Positions 8,038-17,840 of a stretch of DNA of 33,040 bases are shown piece by piece. How positions within the stretch are numbered: the stretch's first letter is position 1; each line of letters begins with the position of its first letter. The stretch spans positions 10,321-43,360 of the forward strand of contig JAQWAL010000012.1 in the NCBI GenBank assembly GCA_028707695.1, given 5' to 3'. The notes beneath the pieces are model-generated. The model saw only the letters and a program-made list of their open reading frames with translations. It was not told the origin of the DNA and made no database searches. This DNA is from Bacteroidales bacterium. GTDB taxonomy: Bacteria > Bacteroidota > Bacteroidia > Bacteroidales > UBA932. The position numbers and the translations under genes are program-made.

Positions 8038-9756
8038 ATGTCCTCTACCTTGATTAGCAACAGATTGGCAATCATCTTACTTACTCTGGCAATTATTACA
8101 ACACTCTCAATTCCAACCAAATCATACTCACAAACTGAGAATTCCGCTTCCCTTCCAATGTACCTGGAAGCACTGAAACATTACCACAACGGCAACAACG
8201 CAGAGGCCTACAAGCTATTCAAACAAATCACAATCAACGATAAATCCAACGATGCCGCCTATTACTACCTGGCCAACCTGCAACTCAAACAAAGGGACCT
8301 TGACGGAGCCATAACCTCTGTGAACAAAGCCCTTGAGACCGACCCCTCCAACAATTGGTACAAACAACTGCTGGCCAGCCTTTACACCTTTGCAGGAAAA
8401 AACAACAAAGCCATCGAAATCTATAACCAGATAAGGGAAAGCGAACCAACAAGGAGTGAATTCTACGACGGCCTCATAGAACTTTACATCCAGGAAAAAG
8501 AGTATGGCAAGGCAAGGGAAATTCTGGATGAAATTGAACAATCGGTTGGTATAAACGAAGCAACAGGTCTTACAAGGTTCAACCTGCTGATATTTGAAGG
8601 GAGTCAGGAAGAGGCATACAGATATCTGGAAGAGTTTGACAAAAACTACGGGACACCCAGGACAGCCACAATACTTGGAGATTACCACGCCGAGAACCAG
8701 AACAACGCCTCTGCCCTGCAATACTACATCAAAGCCCTTAACATGGCTCCCGACTATGTACCGGCCAGTTTCGGGTTGGCAGAGATATACCGGATCCAGG
8801 GCAAATACGACCTCTATTTTGCCAGGATGTACCCGTTTATGGAGGACCCGAATGTAGATCCGTTCATGAAAACAGGCTACATGAAACAGATAATGGGAAA
8901 CATCAGGTTTGTACAGACATTCCTGCCGCAAGTGGACACCATGATGCAAAACATGTACAAAGCACACCCCAGGGACAGCTCTGTTGTATACAGTTACTCC
9001 CTCTTTTTGGTACAAAGCGACAAAAGCCGGCAAGCGCTTGAGGTACTGGAGCAGAACCTGGAATTTTACCCAACCTCAAAAGAGGCACACAGGCAATACC
9101 TTTCGCTGCTTTACTACCTGGAAATGTGGGACAGTCTACACCAAAACAGCTCCAAAACACTGGAGATATTCCCCGACAACCCCGATTTTTTACAATTCAA
9201 GGCAATAGCGCAGCTCCAAAACGGGAATCTGCAAAACTCCATAGCCACCTTCCACCAGATCCTGAAACACGCACAGGGTGACAGCACCACAATAGTAAAC
9301 ACACTCACAACCATAGGAGACCTCAACTACCAGGCCGGCAACCATAAGGAGGCATACAAATATTACCAAAAGGTGATCCGCAAAGAGCCACGCCACCTGC
9401 CGGCACTCAACAATTATGCATACTACATTTCCCTTGAAGGTAAAAACCTCAAGAAAGCATACAAAATGAGCAAAATCACAATTGAGGCAGAGCCAAACAA
9501 CTCCACCTACCTGGACACTTTTGCATGGATTCTGCACTTGATGGGAAACAATATTGAGGCAAAAGCTGTTTTCAAACACGCAATGCTTTACGGGGGCAAA
9601 GAGAGCGCAGATATAATGGACCACTATGCCCATGTCCTTTACGAACTCAAAGAGTATGACCTGGCATTCATGTACTGGAGCCAGGCAGACAAACTGGACC
9701 CATCCAAAGGAATTGAACAGAAAGTCGAAACACTCAAAGCCAACCTTCCCAAATAA
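8038..9756 (+). CDS. Exported tetratricopeptide-repeat protein
   Basis: A 572-residue protein starting with a signal peptide (hydrophobic core about residues 9-27, likely cleavage after SYSQ near 32), so periplasmic or outer-membrane associated. The rest is made of tetratricopeptide repeats: A/Y/L-spaced helical pairs with P-N/P-S turns, e.g. AYKLFKQITINDKSNDAAYYYLANL, AITSVNKALETDPSNNWYKQL, ALQYYIKALNMAPDYVPASFGLAEI and several more up to the C-terminus. TPR arrays are protein-binding scaffolds; no enzymatic domain is visible. It ends 4 bases before the EnvC-like gene, implying an operon and a possible role in envelope biogenesis or division. Confidence 0.88.
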   Translation: MSSTLISNRLAIILLTLAIITTLSIPTKSYSQTENSASLPMYLEALKHYHNGNNAEAYKLFKQITINDKSNDAAYYYLANLQLKQRDLDGAITSVNKALETDPSNNWYKQLLASLYTFAGKNNKAIEIYNQIRESEPTRSEFYDGLIELYIQEKEYGKAREILDEIEQSVGINEATGLTRFNLLIFEGSQEEAYRYLEEFDKNYGTPRTATILGDYHAENQNNASALQYYIKALNMAPDYVPASFGLAEIYRIQGKYDLYFARMYPFMEDPNVDPFMKTGYMKQIMGNIRFVQTFLPQVDTMMQNMYKAHPRDSSVVYSYSLFLVQSDKSRQALEVLEQNLEFYPTSKEAHRQYLSLLYYLEMWDSLHQNSSKTLEIFPDNPDFLQFKAIAQLQNGNLQNSIATFHQILKHAQGDSTTIVNTLTTIGDLNYQAGNHKEAYKYYQKVIRKEPRHLPALNNYAYYISLEGKNLKKAYKMSKITIEAEPNNSTYLDTFAWILHLMGNNIEAKAVFKHAMLYGGKESADIMDHYAHVLYELKEYDLAFMYWSQADKLDPSKGIEQKVETLKANLPK

Positions 9757-9760
9757 AACA

Positions 9761-10942
9761 ATGAAAAGAATATTGCTCATACTCCTTTTGGTCACTGCCA
9801 CGGTTTCGACAGGCAGTGCACAAAGCATTGAGCAACAAACAAAAAAAAGAGAAGCCATAGAGAGGGAGTTGGAACTGCTGGACAAACAGCTCCAAACCAC
9901 AAAAAGCCAGCAAAAAACAAGCACCAGGGAGCTAAACCTCATCCAACAAAAGGTATCAAACCGCAGGCGTCTGCTCTCTCAAATTGAGGCAGACATACAG
10001 TACATAGACCACCAATCCAGGCAAAAGGAGCAGGAGGTCAAAAAGCTGGAAAAAGAGCTGGAAAACCTTAGGGACAAATACAAGCATCTGGTATACAATG
10101 CATACAAAAACAGGGACAAAACATCCTGGATCTTGTATGTGCTTGCAAGCAAAAACGTGGAACAGGGCTACAGAAGGTGGAGCTACCTCAGGAGCTACTC
10201 ACAAACCATGAAAAACACAGCCCAAACCATAAGGGACAAAACACAGGGGCTGCAAAAAGAGATGGAAAAACTGGCCGACATGAAATTAGAATCAGTTTCC
10301 ATGAAAACCCAAAGGGAAAAAGAGTACCGCTCCCTTGCCCAAGAAGAGAAGAAAGCAAAAGAGATAATAACCACCCTTTCCAGAAGGGAGAGGGAATTCC
10401 GCAGCCAAATCACTGCCAAAAGAAAGGAGGTAGAGCGCCTTAACAGGGAAATAGAGAGGATACTTGCAGAGGCAGCCAAAGCCAACGACAATGCAGGAGC
10501 CACGGAAATTGCCAAAGCAAGGGTATTGTCCGGCATTTTTGCAGAGAACAAAGGCAAATTACCTTGGCCGGTAAAAGAGGGAGTAATAATAGAAAAATTC
10601 GGTCAGCACAACCACCCTGTATTCAAACATATAAAACTTCCTTTCAACAACGGGGTAAACATTGCTACTTCGCTAAACTCAGAGGTAATGGTAGTGTTTG
10701 ACGGCGTGGTGAAACAGATTCTGGTAATGCCCGGTTACAACCAATGCGTCCTTGTACAACACGGGAACTACTACACTTTCTACACAAAAATGGAAAAAGT
10801 AAGGGTTAGCGCAGGGGACCAGGTAAAAACAGGAGAAGTACTGGGAATCCTCACAGAGAGCGAGGGAAACTCAGTACTTCATTTCCAGTTATGGCAAGGG
10901 ACCTCCAAACAGAATCCCGAACATTGGATTTCCAAAAACTAA
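9761..10942 (+). CDS. EnvC-like murein hydrolase activator (degenerate LytM/M23 domain)
   Basis: A 393-residue exported protein: signal peptide (1-20, cleavage near TGSAQ), long coiled coil (about 22-240) and C-terminal LytM/peptidase M23 fold (about 268-390). The zinc and catalytic residues of active M23 enzymes are mostly gone: the HxGxD motif reads NNGVN (296-300) and the His of the YxH motif is replaced (YTKM, 341-344), whereas the HFQ His (374) remains. Loss of catalytic residues with a coiled coil is the hallmark of EnvC-type regulators, which bind and activate N-acetylmuramyl-L-alanine amidases at the septum. The ATG at 9761 gives a clean signal peptide; the frame is open further upstream inside the TPR gene. 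Its stop overlaps the end of the convergent nucleoside kinase gene by 4 bases. Confidence 0.88.
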   Translation: MKRILLILLLVTATVSTGSAQSIEQQTKKREAIERELELLDKQLQTTKSQQKTSTRELNLIQQKVSNRRRLLSQIEADIQYIDHQSRQKEQEVKKLEKELENLRDKYKHLVYNAYKNRDKTSWILYVLASKNVEQGYRRWSYLRSYSQTMKNTAQTIRDKTQGLQKEMEKLADMKLESVSMKTQREKEYRSLAQEEKKAKEIITTLSRREREFRSQITAKRKEVERLNREIERILAEAAKANDNAGATEIAKARVLSGIFAENKGKLPWPVKEGVIIEKFGQHNHPVFKHIKLPFNNGVNIATSLNSEVMVVFDGVVKQILVMPGYNQCVLVQHGNYYTFYTKMEKVRVSAGDQVKTGEVLGILTESEGNSVLHFQLWQGTSKQNPEHWISKN

Positions 10943-10951
10943 TATTGGAAA
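10929..10951. other. Inverted repeat across convergent gene ends
   Basis: TTTCCAA (10929-10935) and TTGGAAA (10945-10951) flank a 9-base loop that holds both stop codons (TAA on +, TAG on -). It could form a weak hairpin in both transcripts and serve as a shared 3' end, but there is no T-tract. Confidence 0.3.
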
Positions 10952-12633
10952 CTACTCCCGCCTATGAACTCCCTCATGATGGATGTCGGGGGAATCAAAG
11001 CAATTTCCGATGGTTGTAGCTCCTGCACATAAGAGAGGAACTTTAGTAACCTTATACTCTCTATGGAAGCGGGTGAATTGGCAGGGATCCTTCTGAGCAA
11101 TGGCTCTGCATAGTACTTCAAAAGAGGAAGTTCGTACAACAAAGCCGAATTGAACATGATATGGGCATTCTCCTGGAAAGGGAAAATATTGTTTATCTCT
11201 CCCCTGCGCACGCTCGGCCACCTGAGAATGGTGCTTTCCGGGGACATCCCCCTGAAATTCCCGTCCCTCACAATCCTTCGCAACAAACGGCAATCGGAAG
11301 TGGAAATATTGTTGTTCTCGTCCAGAGACAGGGAGGTAAGGGCAGAGGCATAAATACGGTAAATCTTATCCTCTGCAACATGGGAAGTGAGCCTCGGATT
11401 CAACCCGTGTATACCCTCCATTATCAATATATCCTTCTCTTCAAGCTTAATCACATTGCCATTGAAAACACGCTTTCCCTGGGCAAAATCGAACTTTGGA
11501 ATCTCCACACTCTTTCCATCGAAAAGATCGTTGAGCTGTTGGTTCAAAAACTCCACATCCATTGCCTCAAGCACCTCAAAATCGTAATTCCCCTCGCTAT
11601 CCCTTGGAGTCTTGTCCCTGTCCACAAAATAGTTGTCCATCTCAATTATCACAGGATTCAACCCCAACACCTTGGCCTGCAAGGCGATCCTTTTGGAAGT
11701 GGATGTCTTTCCACTACTGGAAGGGCCGGCAATAAGCACCAACCTTACCTTGTCCCTGCGGCTAAAGATTTCATCTGCTATACGTATGTATTTGCGCTCA
11801 TGCAAAGCCTCCGAAATCTGGATAAGATCATTTGCCTTGCCATCCATAATGGTTTTGTTGACAGAGCCTACTCCCCTTACATCAAGAATGCTGCACCAGT
11901 CCGAATACTCTTTGAAAACATCAAACAACTTGTATTGGTAGGGGGTCCGGACTATCTCATAAGGTTTTGTAATGGACGGGGAACGCAACATCATCCCCCT
12001 GCTGAATGTCTCAATATCCCATGAGGTAATTGCCCCTGTAGATTGCACCAAGGGTCCGTAGTAATGGTCTGCATAGCCGTCCAGGAAATATACAGTAGTA
12101 AAAAACTTTCCCCTCAATTCATGCAGCAAAGCCTTTTCGGGTCGGCCATTGGCCCTGAACATCTTCACCGCCTCCTCTGTGCGTATCTTTTGACGGGAGA
12201 AGGGAAGGTCGGCATCAATTATACCCTGCATCCTTCTCTTAAGGGTGCCCATCTCTTCCTCTGTAAGTGTTACCTCTGCAGGGGTGCCATCGTTGCCGTT
12301 CTCCTTTTCACGGAGCTCTGCATACATCCCGTTCTGGAGGTTGTAGTCAATCACCAGGGAGTACTCGGGATACAGCTCGGCTGCAGCCTTTTGCAAAATG
12401 AAATTGAGTGACCTGATATAGGTCCTGGCACCATCGGGATGGGAATAATCTATGAATTCTATATTATGTGGCATGTACACAGGGAAAGTGAGCTCCTTGA
12501 GCTGGTTGTCTACAATTGCAGCCAACACGGGCCATTTTAAAGGAAGCTGGTTTGCAGAGACAAGCTGGCCCAAAGTGGTACCAGGTTCACAATGCAAAGT
12601 CTTCCCGAGGTTTTGGCAATAAACTTTTATCAT
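10939..12633 (-). CDS. TGS-domain nucleoside kinase (uridine kinase/phosphoribulokinase family)
   Basis: A 564-residue fusion. The N-terminus (1-60, MIKVYCQNLGKTLHCEPGTTL) is a TGS domain; the middle (about 70-240) resembles the second additional domain of threonyl-tRNA synthetase; the C-terminal half is a P-loop kinase of the PRK/uridine kinase group, with Walker A AGPSSSGKTS (302-311) and IIEMDNYFVDRDKTPRD, where the DNYF acid is typical of uridine kinases. It probably phosphorylates a nucleoside or related sugar; the true substrate is not evident. ATG 12633 is chosen because it begins the TGS domain; the frame is open 17 codons upstream. It lies 51 bases after uvrA on the same strand. Confidence 0.85.
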   Translation of the reverse strand: MIKVYCQNLGKTLHCEPGTTLGQLVSANQLPLKWPVLAAIVDNQLKELTFPVYMPHNIEFIDYSHPDGARTYIRSLNFILQKAAAELYPEYSLVIDYNLQNGMYAELREKENGNDGTPAEVTLTEEEMGTLKRRMQGIIDADLPFSRQKIRTEEAVKMFRANGRPEKALLHELRGKFFTTVYFLDGYADHYYGPLVQSTGAITSWDIETFSRGMMLRSPSITKPYEIVRTPYQYKLFDVFKEYSDWCSILDVRGVGSVNKTIMDGKANDLIQISEALHERKYIRIADEIFSRRDKVRLVLIAGPSSSGKTSTSKRIALQAKVLGLNPVIIEMDNYFVDRDKTPRDSEGNYDFEVLEAMDVEFLNQQLNDLFDGKSVEIPKFDFAQGKRVFNGNVIKLEEKDILIMEGIHGLNPRLTSHVAEDKIYRIYASALTSLSLDENNNISTSDCRLLRRIVRDGNFRGMSPESTILRWPSVRRGEINNIFPFQENAHIMFNSALLYELPLLKYYAEPLLRRIPANSPASIESIRLLKFLSYVQELQPSEIALIPPTSIMREFIGGSSFQY

Positions 12634-12684
12634 ACAAAATGTTTTTAGTAAAGTAAAGATACTAAAAACAGCACACCCAAACAA

Positions 12685-15507
12685 TCAAAGATATGCCCCT
12701 GTTGCAGAATCCTTGTTATGCCTGAGCTGCTCCGGAGTACCGGTTGCAACAATACGGCCACCCTTCATACCCCCCTCGGGTCCCATGTCAATCAAATAAT
12801 CGGCAGCTCGCAAAACATCGGTATTGTGCTCTATAACAATAACCGTATTACCCTGGTCAACTATTTTTTGCAAAACTCCCAGCAACACCCTCACATCTTC
12901 GAAATGCAATCCGGTGGTAGGTTCGTCAAGTATATAAAGGGAATTCCCGGTAGCCCTTTTGGAAAATTCGGCAGCAAGCTTTACCCGCTGGCTCTCCCCC
13001 CCGCTCAGGGTAGTGGAAGATTGACCCAGTTTCACATAACCCAGCCCCACATCTTCCATGGCTTTAAGCTTGTTGACAATGGTGGGTACATGTTCAAAAA
13101 ACCGGATGGATTGTGAGATTGTCATCTCCAGCACATCGTTTATGGAATGTCCCCTGTATTTTACAGCAAGGGTATCCGGTGTATACCGTTTGCCATTGCA
13201 AGTTTTGCAAGTGACATTTACAGATGGCAAAAAATTCATCTCCACAACCTGCACTCCCGCACCTTTGCACTCTTCGCAACGCCCCCCCTTGATGTTGAAC
13301 GAAAACCTGCCCGGCTTGAACCCACGTATCTTGGCATCCTGCGTCTCACCAAAAAGCTTCCTGATATCAGCAAAAACATTTGTGTAGGTAGCCGGGTTGC
13401 TCCTTGGTGTCCTTCCGATGGGTGACTGGTCTATCTCTATAAGTTTATCTATATTTTCCAGACCCTCAATGGATTCATAAGGCAGAGGATTTTGCAGGGA
13501 ACGGTAAAAATGTTTGCTGAGTATAGGCATCAAGGTTTCATTAATCAAAGAAGACTTGCCACTGCCACTCACCCCGCTCACACCCACAAAACAGCCCAGA
13601 GGAATCCTCACATTAATCTGCTTTAGGTTATTGCCACTGGCACCCTTCAATTCCAAGAACTTACCATTGCCTTTCCGTTTTTCTGCCGGCACCTCCAAAG
13701 ATCTTATCCCTTTCAAATAATCCAGCGTATAAGAACCAATGGCACCAGCCTCTGCTTCACTCATTGCAGCTATTTTGGAAGGCTCCCCGGAAAAAAGCAC
13801 TTTCCCACCCTTATCCCCGGCACCGGGACCCATATCTATAAGCCAGTCTGCAGAGGTGATCATCTCCTGGTCATGTTCCACAACCATAATAGAATTTCCC
13901 TCGTCCCTGAGCTTTTTCAAGGAGTCAATCAGCTTCATGTTATCCCGTTGATGCAGTCCGATACTTGGTTCGTCCAGAATATAAAGGACATTCACCAATT
14001 TGGACCCGATTTGTGTAGCCAACCTTATACGCTGGCTTTCCCCACCGCTCAAACTACGGGTACTCCTGTCCAAAGAGAGGTATTCAAGACCAACCTCAAT
14101 CAAAAAAGAGCTCCTGTCCTTAAGCTCCTTGAGCACATCCCTTGCAATCAATGCCTCCCTTTTTGCAAGTTTACCCTCCAGGCTGCAGATCCACTGGTGC
14201 AATGCATCCATCTCCATGGCAGATACCTGGGAAATATCCAGGTTATCTATCTTGAAATTGAGGGACTCTGCCTTCAAGCGGGAACCATTGCAAACAGGAC
14301 AAACCACCTCCTCTACAAAACGGCTCCTGCGTTGGGTCAAATCATCTCCCTCATCTTCACTCTTCTCAATCATTGCTATCACCCCCCCGAATGAAACCAT
14401 TTGCGAAGATGAATAGCCGTTTTTGTCCGAAGAAGCCGCTGAAACCCTTATCAACTCATCGGACCCATAAAGTATAAGGTTCAAAGCCTCTTCCGGGATA
14501 TCCTTGACAGGATCGTGAACAGAGAAATCATATTTTTTTGCAATACCCTCCAACTGCCTAAAGACATAAGTATTGCGCATATCCCCGACTGGTTTTATGC
14601 CTCCTTTGGCAATTGAGATGCTCATATCGGGGATAATCTTTGAAATATCTGCCCTGCTTATCATTCCCAGACCTTTGCAATGTGGGCAGGCTCCTTGTGG
14701 AGAGTTAAAAGAGAAGGTGTGCGGAGCAGGCTCCGAAAAAGACAACCCACTCTGCGGACACATCAGGTTCTTGCTAAAATGCCGCACCTCACCACCATCC
14801 ACAAGCAAAAGGGCAAGCGAACCCTTGCCGTGATGCAAGGCAGAGGCAACAGACTCCTGCAACCTTTTCTCGCTTTTTTTGTCAGGAACAATTTTGTCCA
14901 CAACCAACTCTATGAAATGGGATTTGTACCTGTCCAATGGAGTAATTGTGGCAAGGTCAAGCACCTGCCCGTCTACCCTCACCTGCTGGAACCCTTTCCT
15001 GACAAGGTTTTCGAAAAGGTCCCGGTAATGCCCTTTACGACCCTTTACCAAAGGAGAAAGCAACAACCCCTTTTGTCCGGAATACTCTTCAATTATCAAA
15101 GAGACTATTTGTGTGTCGGTATATTTTACCATCTCCAGCCCTGTAGCCGGGGAATATGCCTTAGAGGCCCTTGCATACAAAAGCCTGAGGAAATCGTAGA
15201 TTTCGGTTATTGTACCTACAGTAGAACGTGGATTGCGGCCGGTGGTCTTTTGCTCTATCGCAATAATCGGGCTCAATCCGGTAATGCTGTCCACATCGGG
15301 ACGTTCCAGCGCCCCCATGAACTGCCTGGCGTAGGCAGAGAGAGTATCCAGGTAACGTCTTTGCCCCTCTGCATAAATTGTGTCGAAAGCCAGCGAAGAT
15401 TTTCCGCTCCCGCTCAAACCTGTGAGCACAACCAGTTTGTTGCGCGGAATATCTACACTTATGTTCTTTAGGTTATGTACCCTTGCTCCTGTTACCTCTA
15501 TATTCAT
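12685..15507 (-). CDS. uvrA: Excinuclease ABC subunit A
   Basis: A 940-residue UvrA, the damage-recognition ATPase of nucleotide excision repair that works with UvrB. Both ABC modules are complete: Walker [10 protein letters not shown] and GVSGSGKSS, signature motifs [14 protein letters not shown] and [15 protein letters not shown], and Walker [16 protein letters not shown] and [15 protein letters not shown]. The second zinc module (CEECKGAGV ... CKTCNG) is intact. The first, near 14665-14765, reads CPQS ... CPHC, so one of the four Cys ligands of the E. coli protein is absent. ATG 15507 gives the usual [15 protein letters not shown] start, 4 bases after the stop of the lytic transglycosylase gene; a longer frame would overlap it. 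Confidence 0.97.
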   Translation of the reverse strand: MNIEVTGARVHNLKNISVDIPRNKLVVLTGLSGSGKSSLAFDTIYAEGQRRYLDTLSAYARQFMGALERPDVDSITGLSPIIAIEQKTTGRNPRSTVGTITEIYDFLRLLYARASKAYSPATGLEMVKYTDTQIVSLIIEEYSGQKGLLLSPLVKGRKGHYRDLFENLVRKGFQQVRVDGQVLDLATITPLDRYKSHFIELVVDKIVPDKKSEKRLQESVASALHHGKGSLALLLVDGGEVRHFSKNLMCPQSGLSFSEPAPHTFSFNSPQGACPHCKGLGMISRADISKIIPDMSISIAKGGIKPVGDMRNTYVFRQLEGIAKKYDFSVHDPVKDIPEEALNLILYGSDELIRVSAASSDKNGYSSSQMVSFGGVIAMIEKSEDEGDDLTQRRSRFVEEVVCPVCNGSRLKAESLNFKIDNLDISQVSAMEMDALHQWICSLEGKLAKREALIARDVLKELKDRSSFLIEVGLEYLSLDRSTRSLSGGESQRIRLATQIGSKLVNVLYILDEPSIGLHQRDNMKLIDSLKKLRDEGNSIMVVEHDQEMITSADWLIDMGPGAGDKGGKVLFSGEPSKIAAMSEAEAGAIGSYTLDYLKGIRSLEVPAEKRKGNGKFLELKGASGNNLKQINVRIPLGCFVGVSGVSGSGKSSLINETLMPILSKHFYRSLQNPLPYESIEGLENIDKLIEIDQSPIGRTPRSNPATYTNVFADIRKLFGETQDAKIRGFKPGRFSFNIKGGRCEECKGAGVQVVEMNFLPSVNVTCKTCNGKRYTPDTLAVKYRGHSINDVLEMTISQSIRFFEHVPTIVNKLKAMEDVGLGYVKLGQSSTTLSGGESQRVKLAAEFSKRATGNSLYILDEPTTGLHFEDVRVLLGVLQKIVDQGNTVIVIEHNTDVLRAADYLIDMGPEGGMKGGRIVATGTPEQLRHNKDSATGAYL

Positions 15508-15511
15508 TTTA

Positions 15512-16435
15512 CTATTTTCCTTCCCGGAAACCCTTAAGCGGTACCTGTACAATGTACCTGCGGCGCATCTTGTTGTCCAGTTGGTTGGCCCTTATCCACT
15601 GGTTGAAAATTTTGAGCACCTTAAAGTTGGTACCATGCTCCCTTGCAAAATCAGACCAGTTTGCAACCGCACCTGTAATCTCCACCTCTTTATATTCCAA
15701 TGGCTTATATAAATCTTCCCGATCCAGGTAAAACCCGTAAGTTTCCCTGTTATTCAAAATTGTCTTGAAAGCCAAAGCCCTAAAAACATACCTGCCGGTC
15801 TCTTCCAGGAACTGCATGTCGTAATAATTGTCAAGTGATTGGATATCCATCCTGTACCTTACGTTGCTAAACCCCGTGTTGTAGGATGCCGCAGCCATGG
15901 TCCATGAACCAAACTCTTCATAAGCCTTTTTGAAATAGGCGGCGGCAGCCCGGGTAGATTTCTCTATGTTGTACCTTTCGTCTACCTCACTATCCACTAC
16001 CAGCCCGTACTCCCTTGCCGTGGAAGAGAGGAACTGCCAGTATCCGGCTGCATTTGCAGGGGAAACCACGGGCTGTATGCCACTCTCTGCAATACATATG
16101 TAATAAAGGTCCTGCGGAACACCCTCCTCTTCCAGTATCCTTTTGATTGTAGCTCCATACCTGCTGTCCAGCTGCATGGTGTATATCATGGTGCCGTGGA
16201 AATAACTGAGGCTGGTGATTTCACGTTTGAAAGACTCCTGCACATCTGTATAGTGCAAAGGAACCTCTTCTCCGCAAAAATCGGCCTGCTCCGGTATTGG
16301 AGGAACCCTTACCTCTTGTGAAAATCCCTCCCCTCCGTCAAATCGGGTAACAGGCCCGATGGAATCGGCACTGGAGCAAAATGTCAACAATGGTATCGAT
16401 GCAAAAATAAAACGAGCTAGCTTGTTATTGGTCAT
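15512..16435 (-). CDS. Membrane-bound lytic murein transglycosylase (MltD-like, GH23 fold)
   Basis: A 307-residue exported enzyme that cleaves peptidoglycan glycan strands to 1,6-anhydro ends. The N-terminus is a signal peptide; LLTFC (16-20) looks like a lipobox but has Phe before Cys, so lipidation is uncertain. The SLT domain covers about 95-220: catalytic Glu117 in IAESGIQP, then AAGYWQF (129-135) and AAASYNTG (181-188). Unlike MltD of enterobacteria it has no C-terminal LysM repeats. It lies between the metallo-hydrolase (31-base gap) and uvrA (4-base gap). Confidence 0.9.
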   Translation of the reverse strand: MTNNKLARFIFASIPLLTFCSSADSIGPVTRFDGGEGFSQEVRVPPIPEQADFCGEEVPLHYTDVQESFKREITSLSYFHGTMIYTMQLDSRYGATIKRILEEEGVPQDLYYICIAESGIQPVVSPANAAGYWQFLSSTAREYGLVVDSEVDERYNIEKSTRAAAAYFKKAYEEFGSWTMAAASYNTGFSNVRYRMDIQSLDNYYDMQFLEETGRYVFRALAFKTILNNRETYGFYLDREDLYKPLEYKEVEITGAVANWSDFAREHGTNFKVLKIFNQWIRANQLDNKMRRRYIVQVPLKGFREGK

Positions 16436-16466
16436 CTTTGTTTGGTTTGTGGTTTTTAGAAGCGGT

Positions 16467-17111
16467 CTATTCGTAGCGTAAAAAGGGGTTTGAAGCCAAT
16501 TCCTGCCCTATTGTGGTAACAGGCCCGTGGCCGGGGTAAACTTTGTAGTTGTCTCCCAGCTTCACAAGTTTGTTCAGAAGGCTGTCCATAAGCTGGTCAT
16601 AATCGCCCCCCGGCAAATCTGTCCTGCCAATGCTTCCTGCAAAAAGGGCATCACCTGTAACCACAAATCCTTCTTCTTTGTTGTAAAAAGATACCCCGCC
16701 CCGCGTATGTCCAGGGGTCTCCATAACTGTAAGCGACGAGTTGCCAAACTCCAGTACATCACCCTCTGCAATTTCCACAATATCCAAAGGAGGCTGCTCT
16801 ATTGTGTAGCCAAACATTTCGCTGTATTTCACTGCCCTTTCCAAATGGGGTTTGTCTTGTGGATGGATATAGGTTTTGAGCCCCCATTTGCCTGCAACAA
16901 AAGCATTACCCATTATATGGTCAAAATGACCATGTGTATTCAATAGCTTTACAGGTTTAAGATTGTTTTCCTCTATGAACCTGACAAGCCTCTCCTTTTC
17001 GCTGCTGCTATGGCATCCCGGGTCAATAACCACACAATCAGCTGTCTGGTCCCAAAGAATGTATGTACACTCCCTTAAATCGTTAAAATAAAATGTCTTG
17101 ATTTGTATCAT
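16467..17111 (-). CDS. Metallo-beta-lactamase fold hydrolase (glyoxalase II-like)
   Basis: A 214-residue cytosolic protein with the complete binuclear zinc motif: THGHFDH (59-65; His60, His62, Asp64, His65), His135 in TPGHTRGG, Asp154 in TGDALF and His195 in PGHGP. Together with GSIGRTDLPGGD (159-170) this resembles glyoxalase II-like thioester hydrolases and the YcbL subgroup; it lacks the long C-terminal domain of true GloB. The physiological substrate is unclear. It sits 9 bases downstream of pcm and 31 bases upstream of the transglycosylase. Confidence 0.9.
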   Translation of the reverse strand: MIQIKTFYFNDLRECTYILWDQTADCVVIDPGCHSSSEKERLVRFIEENNLKPVKLLNTHGHFDHIMGNAFVAGKWGLKTYIHPQDKPHLERAVKYSEMFGYTIEQPPLDIVEIAEGDVLEFGNSSLTVMETPGHTRGGVSFYNKEEGFVVTGDALFAGSIGRTDLPGGDYDQLMDSLLNKLVKLGDNYKVYPGHGPVTTIGQELASNPFLRYE

Positions 17112-17120
17112 TTCTATAAT

Positions 17121-17768
17121 CTATTCTGTTCCTTGTAACATAGGAACAAATTTGTAATCGCCATGTTCACTCCTTTCAAAAGCATTGTCCGATACCCTGT
17201 CAATGACCACCATCTTTTGGGTACACTCCCCAACCGGGACAACCATCCTCCCCCCTACCTCTAGCTGCAACAACAGCCCTTGGGGAATATCAGGAGCACC
17301 GCAAGTGATCAAGATCCCTTTGAAAGGTGCAAATTTAGGCAAACCTGCAAAACCATCGCCATAATAGAGCAGTGGAGAGTGGTACTCCAGCCTTGCCAGG
17401 TTCTTTTGTGCCTGCATATACAAAGACCTCTGCCTTTCTATGCTGAAAACCCTGAATCCCATTTGGGCCAAAACAGCAGTCTGGTAACCACATCCTGTGC
17501 CAATCTCAAGAACTTTTTCAAATTTACCCACCTTCTGGTGCAACAAATGGGTTTGCATTGCAACTGTGTAGGGTTGTGAAATGGTTTGCCTGGCCCCTAT
17601 GGGCAATGGCTTGTCCAGGTAGGCCAAGTGGTCAAGCCCGTAATCTACAAACATATGCCTTGGGATTTTGAACATTGCCTCTATCACACCTGCATGGAAT
17701 TCGTGTTTTTGTGAGATTTGTGCCAGCATCTTCTTCCGCCGGCCTTTGTGTTGCAAACTATCTAACAT
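17121..17768 (-). CDS. pcm: Protein-L-isoaspartate O-methyltransferase
   Basis: A 215-residue SAM-dependent methyltransferase that methylates L-isoaspartyl residues to start repair of aged proteins. It has the PCMT signature PIGARQTISQPYTVA (56-70) and SAM motif I VLEIGTGCGYQTAVL (86-100). The N-terminus (LQHKGRRKKMLAQI) and IPRHMFVD (35-42) are typical. The ATG at 17768 lies only 4 bases after a TAATTTTG box, so the message may be leaderless. It is the first gene of a probable minus-strand operon reaching to the nucleoside kinase. Confidence 0.95.
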   Translation of the reverse strand: MLDSLQHKGRRKKMLAQISQKHEFHAGVIEAMFKIPRHMFVDYGLDHLAYLDKPLPIGARQTISQPYTVAMQTHLLHQKVGKFEKVLEIGTGCGYQTAVLAQMGFRVFSIERQRSLYMQAQKNLARLEYHSPLLYYGDGFAGLPKFAPFKGILITCGAPDIPQGLLLQLEVGGRMVVPVGECTQKMVVIDRVSDNAFERSEHGDYKFVPMLQGTE

Positions 17769-17772
17769 GGGG

Positions 17773-17802
17773 CAAAATTACTAAAAGATTTTCTTAATTT
17801 TG
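17773..17802. promoter_or_regulatory. Mirror-image pair of divergent -7 boxes between pcm and the deoxynucleoside kinase
   Basis: CAAAATTA (17773-17780; TAATTTTG on the minus strand) and TAATTTTG (17795-17802, plus strand) form an inverted repeat, 9 bp if the flanking G/C is included, with a 14-base spacer. Each half fits TAnnTTTG and points outward, one toward pcm and the other toward the kinase. No TTTG element is found at the expected upstream distance for either. Confidence 0.5.
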
Positions 17803-17840
17803 CAGGGCTCCACACCTACCTTAACCTTGAATTTTTTATT

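Noticed and set aside
8215-9033. Long open frame on the minus strand (272 codons) inside the TPR gene, and another at 9190-9942
   Set aside because: Cysteine-, valine- and phenylalanine-rich translations without any recognisable domain, antisense to a gene with clear TPR repeats and a good promoter; a by-product of codon bias.
11161-12024. 287-codon plus-strand frame antisense to the nucleoside kinase
   Set aside because: No domain and no promoter or start signal; the opposite strand has a well-supported kinase with an intact P-loop.
14680-15471. 263-codon plus-strand frame antisense to uvrA
   Set aside because: uvrA is complete and conserved through this stretch; the antisense product has no family features.
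12685-15507. uvrA as a pseudogene because of the missing zinc-module cysteine
   Set aside because: The frame is full length with all ATPase motifs and the second zinc module intact.
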